Shown here in pieces: positions 12,741 to 24,710 of a DNA stretch of 64,000 nt. Both the position numbers and the translations under genes were made by a program. This DNA is from Sphagnum magellanicum. Its lineage: Eukaryota; Streptophyta; Sphagnopsida; Sphagnales; Sphagnaceae. The notes beneath the pieces are model-generated. The model was not told the origin of the DNA. It was given only the letters and a program-made list of their open reading frames with translations, and searched no databases. Positions within the stretch are counted from its first letter, which is position 1, and each line of letters starts with the position of its first letter. Where the stretch lies: positions 11,929,061-11,993,060 of the forward strand of contig CM038912.1 of NCBI GenBank assembly GCA_021904315.1, read 5' to 3'.

Positions 12741-13479
12741 AAGATGAATTCGGAAACTTTGATGCAGGAGGTTGCTGCCGCCTTGGGAAACACACGTCTC
12801 AATGGAAAATTGGAGACTATTGTCAGAGAGCCATCCTTGTGTGAACACATTGCAACAGGACAAATGGATGCGATGGTATCAGATTCCGACTCTGACACAG
12901 ACGAGGATCGTGAAGGCGGGATTCAATTGGTGGACTCAGTTGATGACAAATCTGAGTTTGGAAACACTGAGCTTGAGGATTTGGTATTGTTGGAAGGACC
13001 ACAGTAGATGCTGCAGCTGACGTTGCAGGAGCAAGCCGATGACTTCATGAAAGAGGAAATCACAGATGCTGATGACTATGCCGATTGGATCAGATGGGTT
13101 TCTGATGCAGAGCAAGGGAAGCAGGCTTTCCCTGGAGCCACAACTTGCGCAGAAGTACCAGTGCTACTACAAGTCTAGCAAATGAACATTGCTAACTCTT
13201 ACAACAGCTTCAAGGAACGGTTGGCGTTGTCTGAAGACAACAAGGCAAATTCGAGGTGGGAAGAGATTTGCCAAAAGATTCGAATTGATCAGCACCTGGA
13301 TGAGAAAAAGGGACAGTAGCTCTGGGGATTATTAAAGCGATTTCAGGATGTGTTTGCTTGGAACAAAGGGGAGTTAGGCTGTTGTACTATCAAAGAACAC
13401 TCCATAAACACACAAGGATTTCCACCTTGCAAGGTAGCTCCTGGTCGATTGTCATACTGGGAGGAGGCATAGGTAAAGA

Positions 13480-14150
13480 GATAGATTGATGTGTTGGTGG
13501 AGTTAGGCAAGATGAAGCCAAGTGATTCTGAATACGCTTGTCGCGTGACCTTGCTAGTGAAGAAGGACGGGAGTAGGCAATTTTGTGGAGACTACCAACC
13601 ACTCAACTTGCAGACATGGCGCGATTCATTCCCCATGCCTCTTGTCGACGATGTGATTTCCCAGCTGGGGAAGTCAACTTGGTTTATTGCACTGGATTTG
13701 CAGTCAGGATTCTGGCAAATTTGAATGGCTCCCGAAGATGTGAGGAAGACGGCATTGGTCACCAAGACTGGGCTGTATGACTAGACGGTTATGCATTTCG
13801 GTCTCAAGAATGCGACTAGCACTTTCATGAAAACAATGTTGCTAGTTTTCAAGGAGTTGGGAGACAAGTTTATGAAGGTGTTTGTGGATGATCTCAATGT
13901 CCACAACGAGAATTGGGAGGATCATCTGCGACACTTGGAAGCTGTACTATCCAAGCTTAGGGAAGTGAATTTGAAGTTGAATCCAGGCAAGTGCTGTTTT
14001 GCTGCTTAGAGCATCGTGTTCCTGAGCTATGTGGTCAGTAAGGAGGGTGCGAAGCCAGATCTTAAGAAGGTTGACGCGGTGTTGCGTTTTCTAGAACCGA
14101 TGATGATCACCAGTGTCAGGTCTTTTCTGGGACTGACGGGGTACTACCGG
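13480..14150 (+). pseudogene. pol: Reverse transcriptase region of gypsy copy 1 (fossil)
   Basis: Ty3-type RT blocks appear in order: VTLLVKKDGS, then FCGDYQPLNL, DSFPMPLVDDV, the ALDLQSGFWQI helix, the FGLKNA block, and the catalytic FVDDLNVH at about 13881-13905. The thumb/connection block with SFLGLTGYYRKYV follows near 14115-14165. The domain is clear from motif order even though the copy is dead. Confidence 0.9.
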
Positions 14151-14289
14151 AAGTATGTACAAGGGTACTCAAGGTTGGCGGGTTCATTGTTCGAATTAAC
14201 GAAGAAAGATGTTGCATTTGTATGGAATCGGGACTGCCAGCAGGCGTTTGATTCTTTGAAGAGAGCACTTGTTGATGCTCCCATACTGA

Positions 14290-14690
14290 TACGCCCAGAC
14301 TTCCAGAGGCCATTCTGCCTCGATGTGGATTGGTCAACCAAGGGTGTTGGTGCCGTCCTGTCACAGAAGGAGGGTAGGTTCGAGAAAGTGGTGGTGTATG
14401 CCAGCAAAGGTCTAACGATGGCGCAAAGGAAATTTCACCCCATGGAAGGGGAGTGTTATGCATTGATCTGGGGCATCATGCATTTTCGATAGTATCTGCA
14501 CAAAAACCATTTTACTCTACGAACAGACCATAAGCCGCTCGAATGGTTGGCGATGGTGTTAAACGCACATGGCAGGAGAGGCAGATGGATTGATATGCAT
14601 CAGGATTTTTGTTTCAAAATCCTACATTGACCAGGCTTGAGGCATACGAATGCGGATGCTTTGAGCAGGAACCCAGTGGGGTAGGCCACG
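14290..14690 (+). pseudogene. pol: RNase H region of gypsy copy 1 (fossil)
   Basis: The Ty3 RNase H signature is visible: FCLDVDWSTKGVGAVLSQ with the first catalytic Asp, then KFHPMEGECYALIWGIMHFR with the catalytic Glu, then a TDHKPLEWL block. It directly follows RT, as in all Ty3/gypsy elements, and would remove the RNA strand from RNA-DNA hybrids. Confidence 0.88.
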
Positions 14691-15134
14691 GATGATGATG
14701 ACTTCGGTGAAAAAATCCGAGACGTTGGAAGTTCGCAAACTGACACAAGAGAAAGGGAGGCTCTCTTGATCCAGCCTGGTGAAGGAAAAGAATGGCTCGG
14801 CGACAGAAGAAAGGACAGGAAGTGTGTACACTAATAGCTGTATATGGTCGACGTGGTGTCAGAAGAAGATTAGACCAAGGAGTCTAAGCCGTATGAGACA
14901 GAAGTTGCAAGGAAGAGTGCGATTGTGCAGGGCGAAGGTGTGGAAGTAATGCTGAAGAGGAAAAGACCCCTGCACTTTGACAAATGACAGCAACTGGATC
15001 TGATTTTGGAGGCTCAGGAACTAGCCGAATTTGGGGACCAAGAATTGAGTCTTACCGAATCTGATGAGGAGGAGGACCAAGAATTGGATGCAAAGTGCAT
15101 CGACATCTAGGAAGATGCAGTCTGTCTGGGATTA

Positions 15135-16360
15135 TTGAAGAACGGTACACTGCCCGATTCAGTGGACCTTGAGGAGAGTAAGAGAGCCAGGAAGAGGGTG
15201 AGCAATTACTACTGGAAGGAGCAGAGGCTTTACTTCAAGGGGTTGTTCGTACCCAAGCCAGAGGAAAGGATGTCCTTGGTAAGTCAAATGCATGAAGATC
15301 TGGGGCATTTTAGGGAACAACGGACGTTGGCTGAGATTTGTCGAAGGTATTTCTGGCATCATCGAACTGAAGATGTTAAGGTGGTGGTCAGAAGCTGCCA
15401 GCAATGCCAGCTGGTGAGGAGCAAGGGTAGTATCCGCTCTGGGGATGAACAATTGAAGAGCATTCCCATCTGTGACTTATTCCATAGAGTTGCATTGGAC
15501 ACTACTGGACCTTTGCCTGAAACTAGGTCAGGAAACAGGTACATCTTGGTGGTCATCGACCACTATTCCAAGTGGTGTGAGGCAAAGGCGGTTGCTGACC
15601 ATAGTGCTAAAATTGCAGCCAGGTTCTTGGAGGGCGACATCATCTGTAGATATGGAGTACCCAGATTCATACTCACTAACAATGGTGGAGAATGGGCTGC
15701 AGAATTCAAGATGATGTGTAAGGATTACGGAATCCAACATTAGCGCACTGCACCTCAGTGGCCTCAATGCAACGGAATGGCAGAGCACATGATTAAGACC
15801 ATCAAGCATGGCATCATTGTTCTTGCTGCAACACCAGGCAATATGGATTGTTGGACGACCATCTAGCTAAGATTCTGTTTGGGTACCGATGTGGGATTCA
15901 GGCTAGTACAAGGTTCTCACCCTTCATGATCCTAATTGGTCGTACACCATGTCTCAAGGCAGACAATTACCTACACGCCCTGGCTACTGAGACTGATGTT
16001 GGTGCGGAAGTCGAGGTGGCAGCAGCACAGTTTCTGTAGAAAATGGAGCTCATTACGAGCATCCATGAAAACATTTTGCTCAATGTGGAGCAAGCACAGA
16101 AGCAACAAACGAAGACTTATGTCGCTCGGAAAGGTAAGCATTTGTTTGAGGGTCTAGTTGCAAGGGTGACGATGGTGAAGATGAAGAAGCCAGGAAAAAG
16201 AAGAGCCTTATCTGCAAGCTGGGAGGGTCCATGCTAATTTGTCGGACATACTAATGGGAAGGGAAACTTTGATTTTGAAGAGGGCAATCGGCTATGCATT
16301 GTCCAAGATGCTAATGGAGGTCAGTGGGAAAGATCCTGTTGAGATCTCCAGATCTATCAC
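15135..16360 (+). pseudogene. pol: Integrase region of gypsy copy 1 (fossil)
   Basis: The HHCC zinc-binding segment lies at about 15290-15415 (HEDLGHF ... CQQCQ). It is followed by the catalytic core with VALDTTGPLPE, VVIDHYSKWCE and the block ending in GGEWAAEF. The C-terminal part at about 16130-16350 carries a GPY-like segment (KKPGKRRALSASWEGP). No chromodomain is recognisable after it. The integrase would cut and join element DNA to the host chromosome. Confidence 0.85.
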
Positions 16361-16400
16361 ATTCCAACAAACTAAGGGAGGCTGAGGGACTCAGCCTTTC

Positions 16401-16413
16401 AAAAACGGAGGGG
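16401..16413 (+). promoter_or_regulatory. Polypurine tract of gypsy copy 1
   Basis: A purine-rich run (AAAAACGGAGGGG) lies just before the 3' LTR, separated from its TG by seven bases reading TTACATA. It is the expected primer for plus-strand synthesis. A related run is preserved at 44890-44906 in an isolated relic. Confidence 0.75.
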
Positions 16414-16420
16414 TTACATA

Positions 16421-17233
16421 TGTAACACGAAATTAAGTCGCCACACCTGTGTGAACATTTCCTGATCTTGGAAGTTAAGTTTGCATTATTTACCGTTTCT
16501 TTTGTGGCGGCTGCCTTTCCATTACTACTACATGAAAGTGCATGGGAAATTTGTTTGGATGTGTGTGAGATGTTGTACAGGAAGGAAGGAATGGCAGCTA
16601 CTACTGAATGAACATGGAGGCGGATCGCGCGTGATAGAGGAGGTGCCAAATTATGGTGAGGAATGGAGTGGCAATTATGAATTGAAGCGGTTTGGAGGTG
16701 TGAAAAAGGAGGAGCGATGGAAAGGGGTCCTCATTCTGGGTGGTCGGCAGAATAGCCAGTAGAGAATATCAGAGCAATTTTTGGAGGGAAGGTAAGGCAG
16801 ATCGGGATAGAGAAGTGCAAAATACACAGATAGGGGAGGGAAGATTTTTGAGCTCAGGCTAGTTGTTAAATTTTTCCGCTGCGCCAATGATTAGATGGGC
16901 ATATGTGAACTGCTTACGAGAGTAGTTAAGAAAGGTTGTAGCCGAGGACTTTGCTTTCTATGAACGCACTAGAGTCAGAATGTTTGTACTCTCTGGACTT
17001 TGTATGAATGAAGATGCAAGCTCATGTTCGATGATCTTAATCTGTTGGTTTTTGTAAACATAAGTGGCATCTGTGTGGGGGTCCGCAAGTGTAGGCAAGA
17101 GAGTGTTGGATGTGTTCGGGAAGAGATCAAAAGTTTGTTGCTTGTTGTCAGAATCGTTGAAAACACGATTAGGCAGAGGCATATCCGATCGGCAGGTTGA
17201 TTATCTGGTTATGCACCCTCTCTTTTGGTTACA
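16421..17233 (+). repeat. 3' LTR of gypsy copy 1
   Basis: It begins TGTAACACG and ends GGTTACA, so the outer six bases TGTAAC and GTTACA are inverse complements, as expected for integrase-recognised ends. The following ACTTT (17233-17237) repeats the five bases before the 5' LTR (9924-9928). The terminal A may belong either to the LTR or to the duplication. Divergence from the 5' LTR is moderate and transition-biased. Confidence 0.9.
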
Positions 17234-17237
17234 CTTT

Positions 17238-18177
17238 AATTTTTGAATGTTCCAAGGAAATTAAAATTTTTATTTTCTTTCATTTTTTCCAACTTGCTTG
17301 TTTTATGTGTATGTGTTTTATTACAAAAAAGGATGTGTTGAAACTTTAACCTTGGGCTCGAGACCAAGGCAAGGGCTTGCAAAGGTGTGGGCCAAGAGTG
17401 AGTTCGGGAGTCACATTTCATGCTCCCAGAGTGCAAGAAAGTGTGAGGGAATGAACCCGCACACCCCCAAATGAACTCTCATTTTGGGAATTGGAATCCC
17501 AATGGACTCCCAAATCTTCAAAGGGAGATTGCAAGAGTCAAAACTCATTGGATTGAAAAGTTCCTTATATCATTGAAAAGCTTTTGGAACGTAGATGTCT
17601 TAAATGAGCTCGCATGACCCATTCGGACACTTAAAACACAAGTTATGGCCAAAAGAAGGGCCATGAGTTAAATTAGCTATTTGACTCGCGACCACTAAAA
17701 GTCAGAATCGGCCTGATTTCCTTGCGTGTAGGTGGCATATCACATATTGTTGAAAGGCTCTCAACAAGGGCTACAATTTTGCTCTAGACCTCACCTCAAT
17801 TAAAGGTCTTCACACAAAGTTATGGGCCCCCAAAGTTGCAAGAGTCCCAAATTTGGGAATTTCGAAACTCCCATTTGGGAGTCTCGGGACAAAATGACAT
17901 TTGGGTGCTGATCCCATGGCTAGGCACAAAGTATACTATAAGGGGGAAGGTGGTGGCTTCCCCCAAGTCCAGGCTGTGATGAGTCTTGTGAGTTTGTGTT
18001 TGCCTGTAGTTCGTCCGTGCACTAAAAGTGCTCCAGCTATGCACTAATCAACTTGTTGTTTGGTTTGTGCAGGACCGTGTGAGTAATTGATTTGCTTATC
18101 AATCTTCCTAATCCCATCTCGGAGTTCCAGCACACCCCTCTACCTTCGAAGTGTTACGAATCAAGGAATGTGCCCAA
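17238..18177. other. GC-richer block, possibly an unrelated LTR relic
   Basis: No gene is seen. The block is more GC-rich than its AT-rich surroundings, contains palindromic TTGGGA/TCCCAA segments (about 17490-17515 and 17848-17885), and has a TATA-like TACTATAAGGGGG near 17933. Those traits fit an LTR with its own promoter, but no partner copy, primer site or coding region adjoins it, so the call stays tentative. Confidence 0.3.
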
Positions 18178-18462
18178 CTCCACTAGAAGAAAAACATGTA
18201 TTTTCGACTATTTTTTACGATTAAATTTTAGTCACAAAAGACATTTTGTAACTTAAATTTTTTTAGTCATCTAAGACAAATCGCATGTGATAAACTAATC
18301 GCAAATGACAAAGGGTATTATATGAAAGAAAAAATCAACAAATACATTTCATCCTTTGACTCCATTGTATACGTATTGTCACATGCGACTAAGATGCAAC
18401 TATTTTGGTCATAATTGAAGGTAAATTATGTGCTGCCACGTGTCTTAATATATGATTATTTA

Positions 18463-18485
18463 AATTATTATTATTATTATTATTA
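18463..18485 (+). repeat. ATT microsatellite
   Basis: About seven uninterrupted ATT/TTA units inside the CACTA-like element at 18181-21198. Confidence 0.9.
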
Positions 18486-18600
18486 TGAAATAATTTAAGA
18501 AGTTCAATTCAAATACTTGGATGATCTTATATTATGACACGTAGCCCAATGTAAATATGCCACATGGCATTAAAAATAATTTAATAAAATATAAATATTA

Positions 18601-18830
18601 GGTTGGTAGGTACTTAGGTAGGTACATAAATAGGTGCCTACACTCCTTACCTACCTACCTACCTACCTACTTAGGTAAAAAATTAAGTAGGTAGGTTCTA
18701 CCTTCCTAGGCTAAATACCTATTCATATAGGTAGGTACTTAGGTAGGTAGGTACATAGGCCGACCTAGATGGGTAGGTCAAACTAGGTACCTACCTAGCT
18801 AGATATATAAGTAGGTTGGGGAGGTATGTA
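18601..18830. repeat. AGGT/ACCT subterminal repeat block
   Basis: Dense GGTA and TACC tetranucleotides in both orientations, including runs of CTAC and of AGGT that could pair with each other. It lies about 420 bases from the left end of the CACTA-like element. Similar blocks sit near one end of the related elements at 24.15 and 48.1 kb and in the outer element at 50.9-51.3 kb. Confidence 0.8.
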
Positions 18831-20029
18831 CTTTAAAATTGTGCATTATTTATGTTTTTGTTTTGGGTTGAGCCTTTTGATTAGCTCATCCCATGTGCAT
18901 AAATTTTTTAATGTGAAATTGGATAAGCACACCCCCCTTGTTTATATAGTGTTCAAAATAGGAATGAAGAACAAACAATATGAGATAAGTTTTGAAGTTA
19001 CAACTTCCTTACAACTAAGTTGTAATTCTAAAACTTTTTTCATGCCTTACTTTCTTAGTTTTTAGATTTTTAAACAATTCAAGTACTAGATAATTAGATA
19101 GTCATTTAATTAATAATGATGAAATTTACATATATTTAAATTATAAACTATACATTACAAATATTCAATATTAATTATCAATTACTTAAATAAGTAATAC
19201 CTTCCTAATATTTAACAAACTAGCTATCTAATTACTCACAAATTATTAATACATAACTCATAAATAATAAAATATTTAAAAATACTTTATTATTTTTTAG
19301 AATCTGATCAAATTATATATAATATAATTAATGTGAAACTAATTTAATGATTATAATTTAAAATTAAATATTTTAAATATTTATTTTAAAATTATAAATA
19401 ATGAATGAATAATTCTTATTAGAAAGTAGATTCTTACACAAATTTTTAAAATATATTATTCAACTAATTACATTACTTACTGTATAATAACATTTATTAT
19501 TGTTGTAAAAATTATTATAGGTCAAGTGTTTTTTTCCCTTGGTAATTATTAACCATAAATACAATAATTTGTTAAACATAACATTAATTTTCATAATTAC
19601 TGTAAAATTACTATAAAATATTTATCATGGATGATGAATCACAGAATTGTTTAAGATAATATTATTGTATAATAATTGGTGAAATTAAAATCAGTAAAAT
19701 AATTATTTTAATTACACTATAATTTTTCCAAATTTGTAATTCAGGTTTGAAATTATAAATTACAGAGTGTGAATAATCATGTTCAATTAGAAAATAATTA
19801 TGCACATATTAATTAATTTTTAATTAAAGTAATTACAATGATTTTAAAGTAATGTGACATTACTTTAATTAATTAATTTCTTCTAATATAATAATATAAA
19901 TTATATAATATACGAATCTATGTTATAACAATACTTATTTAGTGTCACTTAGATTTAATAAACATAATCATTTATATGACTTATAAAAGTGATTTATTAT
20001 GGATAACACTAGTAGAAAAAACCCTTGAA

Positions 20030-20835
20030 ACTCAATCAATCATTTTTTGAATTAAAATACAAATTTAAGATTCCAAAATAGTAATTCAGAATTCAAATAT
20101 CAATTTTTAAATCAAACAAGTTTTTTGAAGTTAAATAACAAATTTCAGAATTGAAATGTTAATTTTCAGATTCAAATAATAATATTCAATATTGAAATTC
20201 CCATTTTAAGACTCAATTAATAATTTTCTGAATTGAAATATTAATTTTGAGAATCCAAAATATTAATTTGGAATTCAAATTTCAAGTTCAAGTCAAATAA
20301 TTTCTTAAAATTTAAATTTTAAACTTCAGAATTCAAATATCAAATTTCAAGTTCAAATAAAAATATTTAAAATCAAGGTTCTGATTTTTAGACTCAATAA
20401 AGTTTTTAAAAATTGAAATAATAATTTTTAGATTCGAAAATAATAATTTAGAATTCAAATATCAATTTTTAAATCAAATAATTTTTTTGAATGTAAATAA
20501 CAATTTTCAGAATTGAAATGTTAAATTTCACATTCAAATAACAATATTCAAAATCAAAATGTCCATTTTTAGACTCAATTACTAATTTTCAGAATTGAAG
20601 TATTAATTTTGAGAATCCAAAATAATAATTTGGAATTTAAATTTCAGGTTTGAATCAAATGATTATTTAAAATTTAAATAAAAAAATTTCAGAGCTGAAA
20701 TATAAAATTTCATACTCACATAAAAATATTCAAAATTAAAATGTCCACTTTTATGATCAATTAATAATTTTCTGAATTGAAATACTAATTTTTGGATTTG
20801 AAAATATCATATTCAAATCAAAAATTTCAAATTCA
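20030..20835 (+). repeat. Tandem repeat, unit about 181 bp, 4.4 copies
   Basis: The word ACTCAAT (decayed in the last unit) recurs at 20030, 20211, 20392, 20573 and about 20756, a spacing of 181, 181, 181 and 183 bases. The sequences between (GAATTGAAAT, AATTCAAATATCAA and similar) align throughout. The array starts directly after the internal CACTAGTAGAAAAA sequence at 20007, so it may be the subterminal array of a second CACTA end. Confidence 0.85.
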
Positions 20836-20846
20836 TTATATGAACA

Positions 20847-20850
<4 letters not shown>

Positions 20851-20904
<54 letters not shown>
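20851..20904 (+). repeat. AT dinucleotide microsatellite
   Basis: Roughly 25 AT units in a row near the right part of the CACTA-like element. Confidence 0.95.
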
Positions 20905-20906
<2 letters not shown>

Positions 20907-21201
20907 CATAAATTAAAATACCCCTTATGTCATTGTAAAATACCTTTAGGATGCAACTAATTTGGTAACTATTGTGACTAATGGGACATATCAGCCTATT
21001 AATGGATGAAAATAAATGTAAAATTGATGTAACCAATAGGATGAAATTTCTAATAGTTGCATCATAGTTGTGAAAATGATCAAAATAGTTGAAAGTTGTT
21101 CTTGTAGTTGCAAATATTCTCAAATCTAATTGCAAATGACTACAAATCGCATGTAATCGTAAATGGAATGGTTACATTTTGGCTGATTTCTATTAGTGCT
21201 C

Positions 21202-22809
21202 TTTCTTTTTCTGCTATCTTCACCTTTGGACTCGTAGTTGAGTTCATTAAAGAGCTTGGGGGTGCGTTAAGATGCATGCAACTTAGCCTTGTTATAATGA
21301 TTTGATTTGATATTGTCCTATTGATTTGTCACCATATTTCATTCTTTGTTTCTTCATGTTTCATTTTCCAAGTTGATATGTTGTATCCACATTTTTTAAA
21401 TGACATTTATCAAGAACTTTGATCTTATTTAATTATTATTATTTTTGCATTTTGTTAATGTTTTCTTTATTGATAGTTTAAATTTTGCATGGAGGACATT
21501 TTTGGGTGTTTCATTTTTAGTTGGTTGTTTTTGTGTTTGAAAACAAGTTCAATAGGAAGTTATTCACAATAAACTATAAACAACTATAAATGAAAGGTTT
21601 TTTATATGTTTTATCTTGTGTTAGTTGGTTTTGTGCATGTAAACACAAGCTTGATATGAAGTTGGCTTATAGTTGGCTATAGACATTTTGGAGAAAGCTT
21701 GAATTTTGTGGCACTTGGGTAAGGAGTAAATTCATTTATACTCCTTATGATGAATCTATAAGTGAAGTACATTCCATCCTTGCCTTAAAGCTTGCAACTA
21801 AGTTGAATAAAACCACAATCAAGACATAAGTTTATGCCTTTTTAAAGATAAAGGTTTTAAATCAAAAGTGGAGGAAGGAACCTTGTCAAAATGCTTGAAA
21901 CCTATGGGTTGTTCAAATGGAGCCTCATATCAATGATGAAAATATTCATCGTTTTTCAAATGAAGTTTTATAACCTTACTCATGGGCTTGTGACCTTGTT
22001 AGAGAAACAAGTGAAAGTATGTTCAAGACTTAGTGGAAGGTAAGAGGAATAAAATATTTACCCAAGAAAAAAAAAGTGAATGGATATTCTCTATATCATT
22101 TGAATGATTTCAAGATATATCAAAATAATACATTTGATCACAATCCCCAATCAGATGTGTTTCTCATTTACATGCCCATAAAATTTTGAAACATATTGTA
22201 CCCCAACATAGAAAGGGAATTTTGCAAAAGATTAAAAGAATTTACAAAATTTCTCACCATGATGCAATGCCATAAAAGCTTACAAAAATATGTGTGGAGA
22301 TACAAACTCTTCAAATGAATTTGGACCATTTGTGATGATTATATGGTATGGGAAGTTACTTTAAAAATATTTTACAAAAAATTAATATAAAGGATTTTTC
22401 GCTATGTTATGATATAATAGAATATTTAAAATATTATTATATTGAAAATAGTTAAAATACATGTTTTCATAATTCAATTTTAAAATAAATGATAAATTAT
22501 ATATTATTTCAATGAGTTGCCATCTTTATTTTTTTTTACATCATTTGAAAAAAAATTGAAAATACCTTTGCCTAATTATATGGTGAGTAATTTTGATTAT
22601 AAGTTGAATTCAAATTACATTATTTCCATTTGTGATTACTTTGTGTAAATGAAGGCCAATAGATTAATTTAAAAATTCATTTACGAATGTTTCAAACATT
22701 TTATTAAATTTGGACCCCAAATGCTAGGAGTAAAGGAATGGGCTCAAGGATTGTGCAATGTGTGTTCTAATTATTTGTTTTCCTTGATAAATAAACACCA
22801 ATACCATAG
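21202..22809. other. AT-rich sequence between two CACTA-like elements
   Basis: No gene or recognisable domain is seen on either strand. Short open frames are AT-driven. Confidence 0.4.
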
Positions 22810-24710
22810 CACTATGAGAAGTCATGTTTATTGAAAAGACACTACCTTCTAATTAAAACTCAAAAAACAATTCATATACAACTATTATGTAACTGTCTGT
22901 TAGGTATTACAACTATTGTGCAACTATCCCCATAGAAATAAAGTGTATTTGTAAATAAATTGTCATGTTAGAAAATCAGTTAATTGTATTATAGTTGTAA
23001 GTGAGTTGAAAATGGGTATTTTACATGGTAATTTATTCACATTGTGCATACGTATGTAATCAACCATGTTTGATTTTTTTAGGAGTTGCATTGTAGTTAC
23101 ATGTGGCAATTACTTTAAAACTATTGTAAATGTGTCATTAAAGCAACAATTATGTTGTAATTAGGTACAATGTACATACATGTAATCATGCCATGTGTCC
23201 ACATTTCCACCACCCATTGTGGGACTAATTTGCAATTAGTTTTTTATTATAATTCCCATTGATACAATTAGTACAACCACTAATGTGCCATTATTAAAGT
23301 ACTACTATTCAACTACCATGATACAACTACTTATAACTTAATAAATATAATTATTAATCAATTATTTATATCTTCATCATATGTGCTTCATTTTGAATGA
23401 TTGAAAATGTTATGGGAACGTTACCTCAAGCTCTTAAAATCATCTTTGAAATGCAAAGGATAAGGAGTAATGAAAAAATGACAAGAAGAAAAATAAACTT
23501 TTCAACTTATAAAACACATTTTTTTCCTTTTTCTTTCCTCTTTGGACCCCTCCTACTTTCAAACCTTGTAACTTTCTTATTTTTTATTCATTTAAAAAAA
23601 ATTAAAGTGTTATAGGAATGCCACCTAAAGTTCTACAAATCATTTTAAAATTTTAATAGCAATAACACAACATACAAGGATTTTTTTTTAGTGTTTGGGA
23701 ATTGGCCTTTGTAATGTTCGGTGGTTTATTTTTTGAATTATTGATCTTGGGGGTTCATAATTTTCTCTATTTTATTTTATTTTTTGACAAATTTTAGTGC
23801 CCCAAACATGTTAGTAGGAAGGGTTCAAAATTCTTTTGGTCACCAAAAACAATGGAGACCTCCCCTTGGATCTAGCTTGCCCTGAGCATTTAAGTGTTAT
23901 AGTTACAACTCAATTGCAATTTAATTTACAATTAAGGAACAATTAAAATATTTAACCCATATGTTTTATCTTTGAATCCCATGTTACAAACTATAAAAAG
24001 GTTTATTTTCTTATATTTTCACATTAAAATACAAGTGCCATTTTGGGATGAACTCAAAAAATTTAACCTAAAAGCAAAACATAAATTTTTAAAAAAAAGT
24101 TTCATGGCTATTCCTTAATTCACTTAATCTTGTGTGTTCCTACTTAATTACCTACCTATGTAAGTAAGTAAGTCCTATTTTTCTACCTACCTAGGTAGAT
24201 AGGTATGTAGTTTCTAAGTAAATGCAGAAGTACGTAAATTTTAAGACCTACCTACCTACCTACTTACCTACCTACCTACCTATGGTTATGTATGACTTAC
24301 CTAATTACTAAAATAAATAAATATATTTTTTCAAAATGTAATTAATATGCCATGTGATAATTTTGTATTGTGCCATGTGTCACAAACTCAAACCATCATT
24401 AATAATCATAATGAATGATGGAGATCAATATTTTGAAAAAAAATTATGTCCAAATATCTTCATAATGTCACGTGTCAAATTTTAATAGATGGATGACAAG
24501 TAATGACATCAGCATGACATCATGGGTGTAGTTATAATGGAGTTGCATAATAGTTGAAAATGAGTGTTTTGACAAAGTTGCAATTGAATTGCAATGAATT
24601 GTGCTGTATATATGGTGAGTTGCAACTCTGCAACTTGTCCATTAACACTCAAGTGTATAAATACAATGAATTGCAAAGGCCAATTGCAAAACACCCTTTT
24701 TCTCATAATG
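22810..24710 (+). mobile_element. CACTA-like non-autonomous element, copy A (1.9 kb)
   Basis: It starts CACTATGAGAAGTC and ends TTCTCATAATG, an inverted terminal pair. The first 430 bases match the inverse complement of 49430-49860 almost word for word (ATACAACTATT, AATTGTCATGTTA, TTCACCACCCAT and others). The last 550 match the inverse complement of 47639-48230, so this is the same element in opposite orientation. It holds an AGGT/ACCT block at 24141-24302 and many GTTGCAA/TTGCAACT subterminal words, and has no coding frame. The flanking triplets (TAG and TTT) do not match, so the target duplication is lost or a border is off by a few bases. Confidence 0.8.
24141..24302. repeat. AGGT/ACCT block in CACTA-like copy A
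   Basis: Tandem CTAC and AGGT tetranucleotides about 410-570 bases from the right end of the element. The inverted counterpart is at 48080-48225. Confidence 0.8.

Larger units (their letters stand above)
9929..17233 (+). mobile_element. Ty3/gypsy LTR retrotransposon, copy 1 (both LTRs, broken fossil)
   Basis: A complete element about 7.3 kb long: 5' LTR, Met-tRNA primer-binding site, leader reading frame, gag with three zinc knuckles, aspartic protease, reverse transcriptase, RNase H, integrase with a GPY-like tail, polypurine tract and 3' LTR. The order protease-RT-RNaseH-integrase defines Ty3/gypsy. ACTTT occurs immediately before the left TG and immediately after the right end, giving a 4-5 bp target duplication. 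The reading frames are broken in well over ten places, so the copy is dead. The first 230 bases of the two LTRs differ at about 17 sites by eye, nearly all transitions. At slow gymnosperm-like rates that suggests insertion some 10-30 million years ago, a rough inference. Confidence 0.93.
18181..21198. mobile_element. CACTA-like non-autonomous DNA transposon, 3.0 kb
   Basis: The left end reads CACTAGAAGAAAAACATG and the right end, read inward on the other strand, CACTAATAGAAATCAGCC. CTC occurs immediately outside both ends (18178-18180 and 21199-21201), the 3-bp target duplication typical of CACTA elements. Near both ends the subterminal DNA carries repeated CAAATCGCATGT-type words. Inside are an AGGT-rich block (18601-18830), a very AT-rich middle, a 181-bp tandem repeat (20030-20835) and an AT microsatellite. 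No transposase frame is present, so it is non-autonomous. An extra CACTAGTAGAAAAA terminus-like sequence at 20007 suggests a nested or rearranged end. Confidence 0.75.

Noticed and set aside
20836-21135. A 99-codon minus frame ending in Ile-Tyr repeats
   Set aside because: The repeated residues are translation of the AT microsatellite; no other coding signal.
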